Assembly (NCBI RefSeq): GCF_017876795.1
Contig: NZ_JAGIOR010000001.1
Location: forward strand, 4,738,501-4,802,500
Direction: 5' to 3'
Origin: Rhizobium leguminosarum
GTDB lineage: Bacteria > Pseudomonadota > Alphaproteobacteria > Rhizobiales > Rhizobiaceae
Length of the DNA stretch: 64,000 bases
Part shown: one piece after another, positions 25,787 through 36,161 of the stretch
Layout of the letters: every line of letters begins with the position of its first letter
How positions within the stretch are numbered: the stretch's first letter is position 1
The notes under the pieces: model-generated
Databases searched by the model: none
What the model was told of the DNA's origin: nothing
What the model saw: the letters and a program-made list of their open reading frames with translations, nothing else
Position numbers and translations under genes: made by a program

Positions 25787-27666
25787 ATGTCCATACCTCT
25801 GGACAAGCCGGAATTGCTCAAGGCGCAATACAGGGCCTTTTCCTATCAGCTGCCGCTCATGTATGTCATCCTGCTGACCAATACATGGGTGCTGGCGGCG
25901 ACCCATATGTCGGTCGCACCAACCTGGTTGGCCGTCCATATCCCGATCGTCCTGACATTGGTTTGCGCGGTCGCGCCATGGCCTGGTCGCATTCCCTGCG
26001 GGTTACACCGACCCATGAGGTCGCCGCGCGGGCGCTCGCGCGCACCAATCGCCTCGCCAGTATTATTGCCGTCGCCTTCACCGGCTGGGCTCTGCTGCTG
26101 TTTCCTTACGGCGACGCCTATGCCAAGAGCCACGTGGCCTTCTACATGGCGATTACCGTTATCGGCGTCATTTTCTGCCTGATGCATCTGCGCCCGGCAG
26201 CCTTTACAGGTGCGGCAATCGTCAACGGCGCGTTCTTCGTCTTTTTCGCCCTATCGGGCAATGCCGTCTTCATCGCCATCGCCATCAATACCGGGCTGGT
26301 TTCCGGCACCATGCTGGTCATCCTTCTCATTCAGTACCGGGATTTCACCCGGCTGATCGAGGCGAAGATAGAGACGGAGGCGCTCAGCAACGAAAACTTT
26401 CGCCTCGCCAATCTCGACAGCCTCACCGAGCTTCCCAATCGGCGTGCGTTCTTCTCCCATCTCGGGGAAGCCTTCAGCGAGGCCGAGGCCAATGGGCAAA
26501 GTCTTGGGGTCGGCATCATCGATCTCGATGGCTTCAAGCCAACGATCTCTATGGTCACGGCATCGGCGACAAATTGCTCTACGATGTCGGGCAGCGTCTG
26601 GCCGGACTGTGCGCTGCCAATATCCATCTCGCCAGACTTGGCGGCGACGAATTCGCGCTGATCATTTCCGGGCCCTCAAGTGAGGCCGAATTGCTGGCCC
26701 TTGGTGAGAACCTGTGTATTGCGCTGCGCGTGCCGTTCGTCTTTGCGGAAGCTGCCGTCCAGATTTCCTGTTCTATCGGCTTTGCAGTTTATCCAGACAA
26801 CGCCAAGAGCGCGGCCGATCTTTTCGAGCGTGCCGACTACGCGCTCTATCACGGCAAGCGGACCATGCGTGGCAAAGCCGTTCTCTTCTCATCGGACCAA
26901 ATGCGGAAATCCGCCGCGATGCGCGGATCGAACAGGTCCTGCAGATGGCCAATCTGCAGGAGGAACTCAGCGTCGTATTTCAGCCAATCGTCGATGTCCG
27001 ATTGGACGAGACCATCGGATTCGAGGCGCTGGCGCGCTGGACGAGCCCCGTCCTCGGAAGCGTCTCGCCGGTCCAGTTTATTCCTGTTGCCGAAAGAGCG
27101 GGTTTCATCAACCGCCTGACGCGGCCGCTTCTCGAAAAAGCGCTTGCTGTCGCAGCCGATTGGCCGGCGGGCATTCGCCTTTCCTTCAATTTGTCGGCGC
27201 AGGACCTGACCTCGCCGGGAGGCTTGCTGCGTCTCATCAGCATTATCCACACAAGCCGGTTCGATCCCAAACGTCTCGATCTCGAGATTACCGAGACAGC
27301 CTTCGCCGCCGATTTCGGTCAAATTCAAAGCGCGATCACCACGTTGAGGGCGCTCGGCTGCGGCATATCGCTTGACGATTTCGGCCGCTGACAAAAATCA
27401 AGATCGACCGTACTTTCGTGACCGACCTGCATCAAAAGCCGGCCAGCTATAAGATCGTCAAATCACTGCTGGCGCTCGGTCGCGACATGGGCCTCGACTG
27501 CGTCATCGAAGGCGTCGAAACACAGGAAGAAGTGACCGCCCTCAGAGAGCTCGGCGGTTTCCTGATCCAGGAATATTTCTATTCGCGGCCGATGCGCGAG
27601 GCCGACATTTCAGCGTTTTTGAATTTGCGGTCCAACCTGTTCCAAAATCGCGCTCGCCTTCATTGA
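25787..27666 (+). pseudogene. Decayed GGDEF-EAL cyclic-di-GMP protein
   Basis: Homology to one membrane-bound diguanylate cyclase/phosphodiesterase runs through several reading frames. It starts MSIPLDKPELLKAQYRAF, shifts frame near 25970 within the membrane domain, and again near 26540, where LDGFKP should be followed by INDLYGHG and about 4 bases are missing. The GGDEF motif appears as LARLGGDEFALI. The frame shifts near 26897 by one base before EIRRDARIEQVL. The EAL domain follows (the canonical E-A-L is seen as GFEALARW) up to SLDDFGR, where the usual GTGYSSL loop through FPLTKIK is partly deleted near 27387. IKIDRTFVTD and VIEGVETQEE follow in another frame. With four lesions the gene cannot make an intact protein. 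Confidence 0.9.
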
Positions 27667-27706
27667 CCCCGCCAGCATCTGCCTCTGACCATGCGTAAGT
27701 CATAAC

Positions 27707-28510
27707 CTACGCATCCACCCTCTCCCTCACCCCATCCGCAATCGCCGTCATCCTGTCGGCCGCCGCATGGCCGATCAGCATGAAGGCGTGCGTCCCGTTC
27801 GACCAGTAGACGACATTCATATCCTTGCGGCTTTCGAGGTCCGGTGCCTTGGGGCCTGCATCTGATCTGACGATGCAGAGCGCCATCGGGCCGGTTTCCG
27901 GGTCGAGGTATGCGATCTGGGCGAGCGGTTTGCCGTCATATTGCAGCAGCAAGGCGCGCTTGAAATCGATGCCCGGCAGCGAGACGGCTTCGGGGGAAAG
28001 CGACAGGCCGAGCTTTTCGTCAAGGGAGCCGAGCTGGTCAGCCTGGACGTCTCTGGCGGGAACGGGGCCGGCCAGCGTTTCCGGCGTATAGAGCGAGATA
28101 TAATCGGCGACCACGGCGCGCCATTCGCTGTTTTCGTCCCTTGCTGAAAAGCCCCTGCCGATGCCGATGAAAGCGCGGTCGATGGCGATGCCGGCAATGA
28201 GCGAGGCGGCAAGCGCGCCGAGGAAGTGGCGACGGCTGGCGAATGCGAGTGCGGAGCCGGATTTTGTGCTGTTAGCCGCGGGGATTGCGGCGAGCATCGT
28301 CTGCAGTTTCTGGCGCGGGGCTTCGGCGAGCAGCGGCGCAAAGGCCTGCTCGAAGGGCAGGCTGGCGCGCGACAGGAATTCCACCCGCTCGGCGACGCTC
28401 TCGTCTTCATTCACCATGGTCTCGATGCGCGCGGCCTCTTCGGCCGCCAATTCGCCATCGATGAAGGCGGTCAGCTCCTCGTCGGAGGGAATGATTTGCT
28501 TCGTGTTCAT
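27707..28510 (-). CDS. Membrane anti-sigma factor
   Basis: The 267-residue protein begins with an anti-sigma-like segment (PSDEELTAFIDGELAAEEAARIE) with no Zn-binding His-x3-Cys-x2-Cys. A single transmembrane helix around residues 94-112 (RRHFLGALAASLIAGIAID) leads to a periplasmic domain. The start overlaps the sigma-factor stop by 4 bases. It presumably holds the sigma factor inactive at the membrane until an envelope signal arrives. The signal is unknown. Confidence 0.85.
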   Translation of the reverse strand: MNTKQIIPSDEELTAFIDGELAAEEAARIETMVNEDESVAERVEFLSRASLPFEQAFAPLLAEAPRQKLQTMLAAIPAANSTKSGSALAFASRRHFLGALAASLIAGIAIDRAFIGIGRGFSARDENSEWRAVVADYISLYTPETLAGPVPARDVQADQLGSLDEKLGLSLSPEAVSLPGIDFKRALLLQYDGKPLAQIAYLDPETGPMALCIVRSDAGPKAPDLESRKDMNVVYWSNGTHAFMLIGHAAADRMTAIADGVRERVDA

Positions 28511-29112
28511 TGCCGTCCCCCTTCCAGGCCATCGCCGGAGAGCTTGGCGCGGGCAGCCGCCAGCCGGCTCATCACGGTTCCGATCGGAATATCCAATATG
28601 CTTGCCACCTCGCGATAGGAAAGCCCTTCCACATAGGCGAGGAAAACCGCCGTCCTCTGTGCTTCGGGCAGGGCATTGACCCGTTTCAGCACCTGACCCG
28701 CCATCACCTGCGTTTCGGTGGCATGCGCGCCGTCGAAGGTCAGCGTTTCCCGGGCATCGACGAAACCCTGGCCCTGGCGCACCCGGCGGGAACGGATCTC
28801 GTTCAGCCAGATCGAATGGAGGATCGAAAACAGCCAGCGGTCGAGCCGGGTGTCGGCGACGAACTGATCGGCGCGCTCCAGGGCGCGAACGCAGGTCGCC
28901 TGCACCAGATCGTCGGCGACATCACGCTGATGCGAGAGAACCAGACCATAACGCCAGAGCCTTGCCAGATTTTCCGTCAGGCCGCTCCTGATATCCGCTT
29001 CGCTGGCGATGGCCGCCTCCGCCGATCCTGCATTTTCCGAAACCGCCGGACGAACCGGCGATTCCATTCTCGCGCGACTATAGGCAGGAAATGAGGTACG
29101 CGCGACAGACAT
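28507..29112 (-). CDS. ECF-type RNA polymerase sigma factor
   Basis: The protein has region 2 (ENLARLWRYGLVLSHQRDVADDLVQATCVRAL with RLDRWLFSILHSIWLNEIRS) and region 4 (NALPEAQRTAVFLAYVEGLS, then YREVASILDIPIGTVMSRL). The ATG at 29112 (MSVARTSFPAYS), with GAAAGG just upstream, is preferred over 29211, which would run into the TPR gene. It is coupled to its anti-sigma factor and lies 44 bp after the TPR gene, likely one operon. Target promoters cannot be deduced. Confidence 0.9.
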   Translation of the reverse strand: MSVARTSFPAYSRARMESPVRPAVSENAGSAEAAIASEADIRSGLTENLARLWRYGLVLSHQRDVADDLVQATCVRALERADQFVADTRLDRWLFSILHSIWLNEIRSRRVRQGQGFVDARETLTFDGAHATETQVMAGQVLKRVNALPEAQRTAVFLAYVEGLSYREVASILDIPIGTVMSRLAAARAKLSGDGLEGGRQ

Positions 29113-29156
29113 TTGGCTTGCCTTTCTTGGTTCCGTTTCCCGCCAGTGCCGGCCAA

Positions 29157-29693
29157 TCAGATCTTCGACGGGTCGATGATGGCGGCGTTCAGATCCTGAT
29201 ATTCCTCGCAAGCAGTGCCGCAGATCGTCTTGATGGTGCTCAACTGATCCTTGGCGAGGTCGAGCTGACCCTTGATGACATAGGCTTCGCCGAGATATTC
29301 GCGGACCTTGGCGTATTGCGGGTCCATCTTCACCGACTTGAGGTAATAGGAGATGCCTTCGTCGGTGCGGCCGAGCTTGCGGGTGGCATAACCGCGATAG
29401 TTCAGCACCTCGGCCGTGTTCTGGTCCTTGACCGTGTCGAGCATGGCAAGCGCCTCTTCATAGCGGCCAGTCTTGGCCAGCGAATAGGCGTAGTCGGTGC
29501 GGTTCTCGTCCGAGACGTTGGCGCTCTGCTGCTTGACGCATTTCTTGGTCTTCTGGTCGTAGATGTCACCCTTCTTGCAGGTCGGCATCGTGCTGTTGTC
29601 ATTGCCGGCTGCAAAGACCGGGCCGGAGAAAACGGAAGCGGCAAGGCAGCCGCCGAGAATGAGGGAAGCAATACGGACTGTCATGATCGTCAT
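29157..29693 (-). CDS. Exported tetratricopeptide repeat protein
   Basis: The 178-residue protein has an N-terminal signal sequence (ASLILGGCLAASVFSGPVFA, with a likely AxA cleavage site) and TPR units from about residue 67: DYAYSLAKTGRYEEALAMLD, VLNYRGYATRKLGRTDEGIS and REYLGEAYVIKGQLDLAKDQ. Four Cys residues (two in a Cys-Lys-Lys-Gly-Asp and Lys-Cys-Val context, two near the C-terminus) could form disulfides. It may be the periplasmic partner or a target of the sigma/anti-sigma pair downstream; this is inference. Confidence 0.82.
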   Translation of the reverse strand: MTIMTVRIASLILGGCLAASVFSGPVFAAGNDNSTMPTCKKGDIYDQKTKKCVKQQSANVSDENRTDYAYSLAKTGRYEEALAMLDTVKDQNTAEVLNYRGYATRKLGRTDEGISYYLKSVKMDPQYAKVREYLGEAYVIKGQLDLAKDQLSTIKTICGTACEEYQDLNAAIIDPSKI

Positions 29694-29700
29694 GGGAAAA

Positions 29701-29726
29701 CTCCTCGAAAGTGACGTTGCGAGGAG
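29701..29726 (-). promoter_or_regulatory. Possible hairpin covering the TPR gene ribosome site
   Basis: On the minus strand CTCCTCG (29726-29720) pairs with CGAGGAG (29707-29701), which contains the GAGGAG ribosome site 7 bases before the ATG at 29693. The loop is 12 bases. Translation could be limited by this stem, but there is no direct evidence. Confidence 0.3.
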
Positions 29727-29862
29727 AAAACACCGCTGCCTCGAGCTTTATTCGGCAGCCTCTCTATTTTCTCCATCACGGCTTCGTGAAGTCACCGAGG
29801 CCGAATAATTCGTCGAAACCGGGTGTTCTCAGCGTTACGCCGGGAACGACAAGGAGAATTTA

Positions 29863-30915
29863 GTGACCGATACCGCAAAACTCGTCAGCCTCGCCGTCGC
29901 CGCACCCGAACATGTCATTTTCCAGAAAGAGGCGGTCGAAGCCTCCGGCCGGCTGTTTGCCGACCGTTTCGAGGATTTCCGCCATCTTGCCCGCGTCTTC
30001 GACAGCGCCGGTATTCAAAAGCGCCATGCGGCGCGTCCGCTTGCCTGGTTCGACGAGCCGCATGGCTGGCAGGACCGGATGCAGGCCTATGGGGAGGTGG
30101 CGGGTGAGCTCTTCGTCGAAGCAGCCACCTCTGCCCTTCGTCAGGCAGGGCTTACGGCCAGGGATGTCGACTGTGTGGTTACGGTCTCCTCCACCGGTTT
30201 TACAACGCCGAGCCTCGATGCGCAGATGGCCCGCCGGATGGGCTTCAGGGCCGATATCGAGCGCGTGCCGGTCTTCGGGCTCGGCTGTGCTGCCGGCGTG
30301 TCGGGCTTTGCGATTGCCTCGCGGCTGGCGCGGAGCCGGCCCGGCGCCGTCGTGCTGTTCGTCTCGATTGAGCTTTGCACGCTTGCCTTCCGACTGGACG
30401 AACTGACGCGGCCGAACATCATCGCGACAGCGCTGTTCGGCGACGGTGCTGCCGCCTGTGTGCTCCGGTCAGGTGGAGGCGGGCTGGCGGAAGTGGAATC
30501 GACCGGCGAACACCTCTTCCCCGATACGCTCGACATCATGGGCTGGAAGATCGACGACGGTGGCTTCGGCATTGTGCTGGCGCAATCGCTGCCACCCTTT
30601 GCCGAGCGCGAGCTTGGTCCAGCGGTGACGGCCATTCTGGCGCGAAACGGGCTTAAACCTGCAGATGTCGACCGCTTCATCTGCCATCCCGGCGGAACGA
30701 AAGTGCTGGCCGCCATGGAGAGCGCGCTTTCGCTGGCGCCCGGCTCGCTCGATCACGAGCGTGCGGTGCTTGCCGACTACGGCAACATGTCGTCGCCGAC
30801 CATTCTGTTCGTGCTGGAGCGGGCGATCCGTGCCGAGTTGCCGGCGCGCGCGGCGATGATTGCCATGGGGCCAGGCTTTTCGGCCAGCTGCGTGACGCTC
30901 AGGAGGACGGCATGA
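29863..30915 (+). CDS. Type III polyketide synthase (chalcone/stilbene synthase family)
   Basis: The 350-residue ketosynthase has the catalytic triad Cys142 (FGLGCAAGVSGF), His275 (FICHPGGTKV) and Asn308 (DYGNMSSPTILFVLE). VTVSSTGFTTPSLDAQM is also typical. Start is GTG at 29863 with AAGGAG 6 bases upstream. Bacterial members extend fatty acyl starters with malonyl-CoA to alkylresorcinols or alkylpyrones. The ATGA overlap with an ICMT-like methyltransferase matches the srsA-srsB and bpsA-bpsB logic of phenolic-lipid synthesis in Streptomyces and Bacillus. The product here is unknown. Confidence 0.92.
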   Translation: MTDTAKLVSLAVAAPEHVIFQKEAVEASGRLFADRFEDFRHLARVFDSAGIQKRHAARPLAWFDEPHGWQDRMQAYGEVAGELFVEAATSALRQAGLTARDVDCVVTVSSTGFTTPSLDAQMARRMGFRADIERVPVFGLGCAAGVSGFAIASRLARSRPGAVVLFVSIELCTLAFRLDELTRPNIIATALFGDGAAACVLRSGGGGLAEVESTGEHLFPDTLDIMGWKIDDGGFGIVLAQSLPPFAERELGPAVTAILARNGLKPADVDRFICHPGGTKVLAAMESALSLAPGSLDHERAVLADYGNMSSPTILFVLERAIRAELPARAAMIAMGPGFSASCVTLRRTA

Positions 30916-31415
30916 TGTGGCCGTCGATCGCGCTGCTTTCCTTCGTGACGCTGCAGCGGCTGGCGGAGCTTGCGCTCGCCCGGCACAACACTGCCGCCCT
31001 GCTCGCCAAGGGCGCCAGAGAGGTCGCGGCGGAGCACTATCCCGTCATGGTGGCGCTGCATGCAGGCTGGATCATCGGGCTCTGGCTGCTTGCTTCAGGC
31101 AGGCCGGTCGAGCCCTTCTGGTTTGCCGTGTTCATGGGGCTGCAGGCGCTGCGGCTCTGGGTGCTGGCGACGCTGAAGGGCCGCTGGACGACGCGCATTA
31201 TCGTCCTGCCCGGCGCGCCGCTCGTGACATCGGGACCCTATCGCTTCTTCCAGCATCCGAACTACGCGATCGTTGTCGGCGAGATCGCCGCCCTTCCGCT
31301 GGCCTTCGGACTGCCGTTTTACGCGATCGGGTTTTCGCTTCTCAACGCCCTAGTCCTCTATATCCGCGTGAAGGCTGAAAATGCCGCACTGAAAAGCGCA
31401 ATGATTTTGAAATGA
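30912..31415 (+). CDS. Isoprenylcysteine carboxyl methyltransferase-like membrane protein
   Basis: The 167-residue protein has about four hydrophobic helices and the ICMT/PEMT-type C-terminal motif GPYRFFQHPNYAIVVGEI, followed by a helix and a C-terminal RVKAENAAL, which form the SAM site in this family. It overlaps the polyketide synthase gene by 4 bases, so it likely O-methylates the polyketide product in the membrane, like SrsB. Direct evidence is lacking. Confidence 0.87.
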   Translation: MMWPSIALLSFVTLQRLAELALARHNTAALLAKGAREVAAEHYPVMVALHAGWIIGLWLLASGRPVEPFWFAVFMGLQALRLWVLATLKGRWTTRIIVLPGAPLVTSGPYRFFQHPNYAIVVGEIAALPLAFGLPFYAIGFSLLNALVLYIRVKAENAALKSAMILK

Positions 31416-31490
31416 ATGCGATTTTTCGTTTGCGCGGCGGTATCGGCACGGGCATTTTCACCCCGACAGACAAAGCGGAATGCAGGGGAA

Positions 31491-32738
31491 ATGACGAAGA
31501 ACGCAATCGTGCTCGGCGCCGGCATCGTCGGGGTATCGACGGCCATCCATCTTCAGCGGCGCGGCCGGCAGGTGACGCTGATCGACCGCAAGGATCCGGG
31601 CAGCGAAACCTCCTTCGGCAATGCCGGCCTGATCCAGCGCGAAGGCGTCATGCCTTACGGCTTTCCCCAGCAGCTCGGGCTTCTCATCCGTTATGCGCTG
31701 AATAACCGCATCGATGCGCATTATCACCTGCGCACGCTGCCGAGCCAGGTCGGCTTTCTCGCCCGCTACTGGTGGAACTCCAACGCGCGTCGCCACGCGG
31801 TCATCACCCGGGCCTATGCGCCGCTGATCGAAAATTCGATTGCCGAACACAAGGATATTATCGAGGCGGCGCATGCCGAAGCGCTGATCCGCAAGGACGG
31901 CTGGATGAAGATTTTCCGGACTGAGGCCAAGCGTGACCAGGCTCTGGCGGAGGCCGCACTTTGGCAGAATGAATTCGGGGTGGAATATGACAGCCTGACC
32001 TCGGCCGACATCGCCCGCATGGAACCTGACATGACAGGCGATTTTGCCGGCGGCATCCACTGGCGCGATCCCTGGTCGGTGCTCGATCCGCATGCGCTGA
32101 CATCGGCCTATCGCCGCTATTTCGAAAGCCTCGGCGGCCGGTTCGTCACAGGCGACGCCGCCTCGCTCGGCCAGTTCGGCTCCGGCTGGAAGATCATGAC
32201 TGGGGAAGGCGCGCTCGAAGCCGACAATGCAGTTCTGGCGCTCGGCCCCTGGGCTGCGGTTGCGACGCGCCGGCTCGGCTATTCCTTGCCCCTCGGCGTC
32301 AAGCGCGGCTATCACATGCATTATGCCGCCAAGGGCGATGCCGTGCTCAACAACTGGATGCTCGATGCCGAACGCGGCTATCTCCTGGCGCCGATGCGCC
32401 GCGGCATCCGCCTGACGACAGGGGCGGAGTTCGCAACGCTTGATGCACCAAAGACGCCAGTCCAGCTCGACCGGGCCGAGGCCGTGGCCCGCACGATTTT
32501 CCCGCTCGGAGACAGGCTCGATCCCGAACCCTGGATGGGCGCCTGGCCCTGCACGCCGGATATGATGCCGATCATCGGCAAGGCGCCGCGCCATCAGGGC
32601 CTATGGTTCGCCTTCGGCCATGCCCATCACGGACTGACGCTCGGGCCGGTGACCGGCCGCGTGCTTGCCGAACTCATCACCGGCGAGCCGCCGTTGATTG
32701 ATATTGCGGCCTATTCGCCGCAGCGCTTCAAGCCGTGA
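31491..32738 (+). CDS. FAD-dependent oxidoreductase (D-amino acid dehydrogenase-like)
   Basis: The 415-residue DAO-family protein opens with the FAD fold NAIVLGAGIVGVSTAIHLQR and ends with LWFAFGHAHHGLTLGPVTGR, the second FAD-contact segment. SETSFGNAGLIQ resembles DadA-type dehydrogenases. The longer frame starts at 31416, but ATG 31491 follows AGGGGAA and starts at the Rossmann strand. It is convergent with gluconokinase, their ends overlapping by 11 bp. The substrate is probably a D- or N-substituted amino acid. Confidence 0.87.
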   Translation: MTKNAIVLGAGIVGVSTAIHLQRRGRQVTLIDRKDPGSETSFGNAGLIQREGVMPYGFPQQLGLLIRYALNNRIDAHYHLRTLPSQVGFLARYWWNSNARRHAVITRAYAPLIENSIAEHKDIIEAAHAEALIRKDGWMKIFRTEAKRDQALAEAALWQNEFGVEYDSLTSADIARMEPDMTGDFAGGIHWRDPWSVLDPHALTSAYRRYFESLGGRFVTGDAASLGQFGSGWKIMTGEGALEADNAVLALGPWAAVATRRLGYSLPLGVKRGYHMHYAAKGDAVLNNWMLDAERGYLLAPMRRGIRLTTGAEFATLDAPKTPVQLDRAEAVARTIFPLGDRLDPEPWMGAWPCTPDMMPIIGKAPRHQGLWFAFGHAHHGLTLGPVTGRVLAELITGEPPLIDIAAYSPQRFKP

Positions 32739-33267
32739 TACCGAGGGCTGCGAGACCTTCGAGGGCCGTCGCTGCGATGCCGTCGATCGTGTCATCAATA
32801 TCGACGGTGACGACGCTTGGCTCGCCTGTCGGCGCCTCGAGCGTCGCCAGCTGGCTTTCGAGCAATGAGACCGGCATGAAATGGCCCTTGCGCTCGCCCA
32901 TGCGTTTCGTCAGCAGCGCCCTGGAGCCTTCGAGATAGACGAAGAAGAGATTGCCGCCGGCAGCGGCTCGCAGCCTGTCGCGATAGATGCGTTTCAGCGC
33001 CGAGCAGGAGACGATGATGCCCTCGCCTTTCTCAAGCGAGGCCTTCATGTCTTCACCGATGCGGTCGAGCCAGGGCATTCTGTCCGCATCACTCAGCGGA
33101 ATGCCCTTCGACATCTTCTCGACATTGGCGGCCGGATGCAGCGCATCGCCTTCGACAAAGGCCAGGTGCAGGGCTCCCGCGAGCTTTTCGCCGACCGAGG
33201 ATTTGCCGCAGCCGCTGACCCCCATGACGATGATCGCATGGGCTATATTCATCCGCTCACCCGGCAT
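32728..33267 (-). CDS. gntK: Gluconokinase
   Basis: The 179-residue P-loop kinase phosphorylates gluconate to 6-phosphogluconate for the Entner-Doudoroff pathway. Seen are Walker A VMGVSGCGKSSVGEKLA, EGDALHPAANVEKMSKGIPL, DADRMPWLDRI, VSCSALKRIYRDRLR and HFMPVSLLESQLATLE, all standard for GntK. The frame is open to 33342, but ATG 33267 (MPGERMNIAH) follows AGGAGAAG; ATG 33252 is also possible. No gluconate transporter is adjacent. Confidence 0.92.
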   Translation of the reverse strand: MPGERMNIAHAIIVMGVSGCGKSSVGEKLAGALHLAFVEGDALHPAANVEKMSKGIPLSDADRMPWLDRIGEDMKASLEKGEGIIVSCSALKRIYRDRLRAAAGGNLFFVYLEGSRALLTKRMGERKGHFMPVSLLESQLATLEAPTGEPSVVTVDIDDTIDGIAATALEGLAALGITA

Positions 33268-33295
33268 GGCTTCTCCTAAAGCTTGATTTTCCCGC

Positions 33296-34245
<950 letters not shown>

Positions 34246-34249
<4 letters not shown>

Positions 34250-35265
34250 ACGAGATCTCCTGCAGTTTCAACGGCCAGGATGCCGGGATGGCCGAGCGGC
34301 TTGCCGTCCTTCAAGGGATAATTGCACAGCGCCAGCCCAAGCTCCGGACCCTGACGGACGACACCGCGATCGCATTCGACCGTGGCGTAGCCGCAGCGCG
34401 GCGCGAAAAGACAGCCGGTCGGCCGACCGTGCTGACCGGGCACGACACCGGCGATCGAAGGCAGACGCTGGCCGACTTCGGCACGTTCCGGCAGGGCGGC
34501 GAGCAGGGCCGCGGTATAGGGATGATGCGGATCGCGGAACAGCGCCTTCACCGGCTGCTCCTCGACCTTCTGTCCGGCATATTGCACCTGCACACGCTCG
34601 GCGGTTTCGGCAACGACACCCATGTCGTGGGTGATCAGCACCAGCGCCATGCCCTGCTCTTTCTGCAGACGCACGAGCAGATCGAGGATCTGCGCCTGGA
34701 TCGTCACGTCGAGCGCAGTCGTCGGCTCGTCGGCGATCAGGAGCTTCGGATTGCAGGCGAGCGCCATGGCGATCATGACGCGCTGGCTCATGCCGCCCGA
34801 CATCTGGTGCGGGAAGTTCGACAACCGGTCTTCCGGCGCCGGAATGCCGACGAGGTTCAGGAGTTCGATCGAGCGTTCGCGGCGCTCCTTGCGGTTGAGG
34901 CCCATGTGGACGCGCAGGGTCTCGCCGAGCTGGAAGCCGACGGTGAAGCACGGATTGAGGCTCGACATCGGCTCCTGGAAGATCATCGCCATGTCCTTGC
35001 CGACGATCCTGCGGCGCTGGCGGCCGGAGATCCCCCGCAGATCCTGGCCGTCGAATTGCATGCGGTCGGCGGTGATCTTCGCCGTCCAGGGCAGAAGCCC
35101 CATCAGCGCCAGCATGGCGACGGATTTGCCCGAGCCGGATTCACCAACAACCGACAGGATTTCGCCCTTGTCGCAGGCAAGCGATACGCGGTCGACGGCG
35201 CGGAAAAGACCGGACGATGTCTGGAATTCGACGGTCAGATTTTCAATCTCGAGGAGCGGCATCAC
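34246..35265 (-). CDS. dppD: Dipeptide ABC transporter ATP-binding protein DppD
   Basis: The 339-residue ATPase has Walker A VVGESGSGKSVAMLAL, signature MSGGMSQRVMIAMALACNP, Walker B LLIADEPTTALDVTIQ, and the C-terminal motif GCLFAPRCGYATVEC. It pairs with DppF. ATGA overlaps link it to dppC and dppF. Confidence 0.92.
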
Positions 35266-36152
35266 GACCTCTTCAGCTTGGGGTCAAGCGCATCGCGCAG
35301 GCCGTCCCCCATCAGATTGATGGCGAGAACGGTGACGAGGATGGCAAGACCCGGGAAAGTTACCACCCACCAGGCGCGCAAGATGAACTCGCGGGATTCG
35401 GCGAGCATGGTTCCCCATTCGGGTGTCGGCGGCTGGGCGCCCATGCCGAGAAAGCCGAGAGCGGCGGCATCGAGGATCGCCGCCGAGAAGGCGAGCGTCG
35501 CCTGGACGATCAGCGGCCCGAGACAGTTCGGCAGGATGGTCTTGAACATCAGCCGAAAGGTGCCGGCACCGGCGACACGCGAGGCGATCACATATTCCTT
35601 CTCGCGCTCCGATATGACCGAGGCGCGCGTCAGCCGCACGAAATGCGGCTGGTTGACCAGCGAAATCGCGATCATCGCATTGGTAAGGCCAGGCCCGAGC
35701 ACGGCGACGAGCACGAGGGCGAGCAACAGTGACGGGAAGGCCAGGATAATATCCATCAGGCGCATGATCGCCGTATCGACCTTGCCGCGGAAATATCCGG
35801 CGACGAGGCCGATCAACACGCCTGAAATGACCGAAAGCGTGACGACCACGACGCCGATGAAGAGCGAGAAGCGCGCGCCGTAGATCAGTCGTGACAGAAT
35901 ATCGCGGCCGACGGCATCCGTTCCGAGCGGGAAGGAGATGCTGCCGCCCTCCATCCAGGATGGCACGGCCAGCAGCACCTGGCGGTTTTGCTCGTTCGGT
36001 TCATGTGGCGCAAACAGCGGCGCAAGGACGGCGACGACCAGGATGACGATGAAAATCACCAAGCCGATGACGGCGCCCTTGTTGCGGGAAAAATAATGCC
36101 AGAATTCCGCAACAGCGGATGGCTGGCCGGTTTTGATGATGACGGTGCTCAT
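35262..36152 (-). CDS. dppC: Dipeptide ABC transporter permease DppC
   Basis: The 296-residue inner-membrane permease has an N-terminal helix (GAVIGLVIFIVILVVAVLAPLF), then LGTDAVGRDILSRLIYGARF and the EAA loop region EYVIASRVAGAGTFRLMFKTILPN, which contacts the ATPases. It overlaps dppD by 4 bases and lies 9 bp after dppB. Confidence 0.92.
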   Translation of the reverse strand: MSTVIIKTGQPSAVAEFWHYFSRNKGAVIGLVIFIVILVVAVLAPLFAPHEPNEQNRQVLLAVPSWMEGGSISFPLGTDAVGRDILSRLIYGARFSLFIGVVVVTLSVISGVLIGLVAGYFRGKVDTAIMRLMDIILAFPSLLLALVLVAVLGPGLTNAMIAISLVNQPHFVRLTRASVISEREKEYVIASRVAGAGTFRLMFKTILPNCLGPLIVQATLAFSAAILDAAALGFLGMGAQPPTPEWGTMLAESREFILRAWWVVTFPGLAILVTVLAINLMGDGLRDALDPKLKRS

Positions 36153-36161
36153 GAACCGCTC

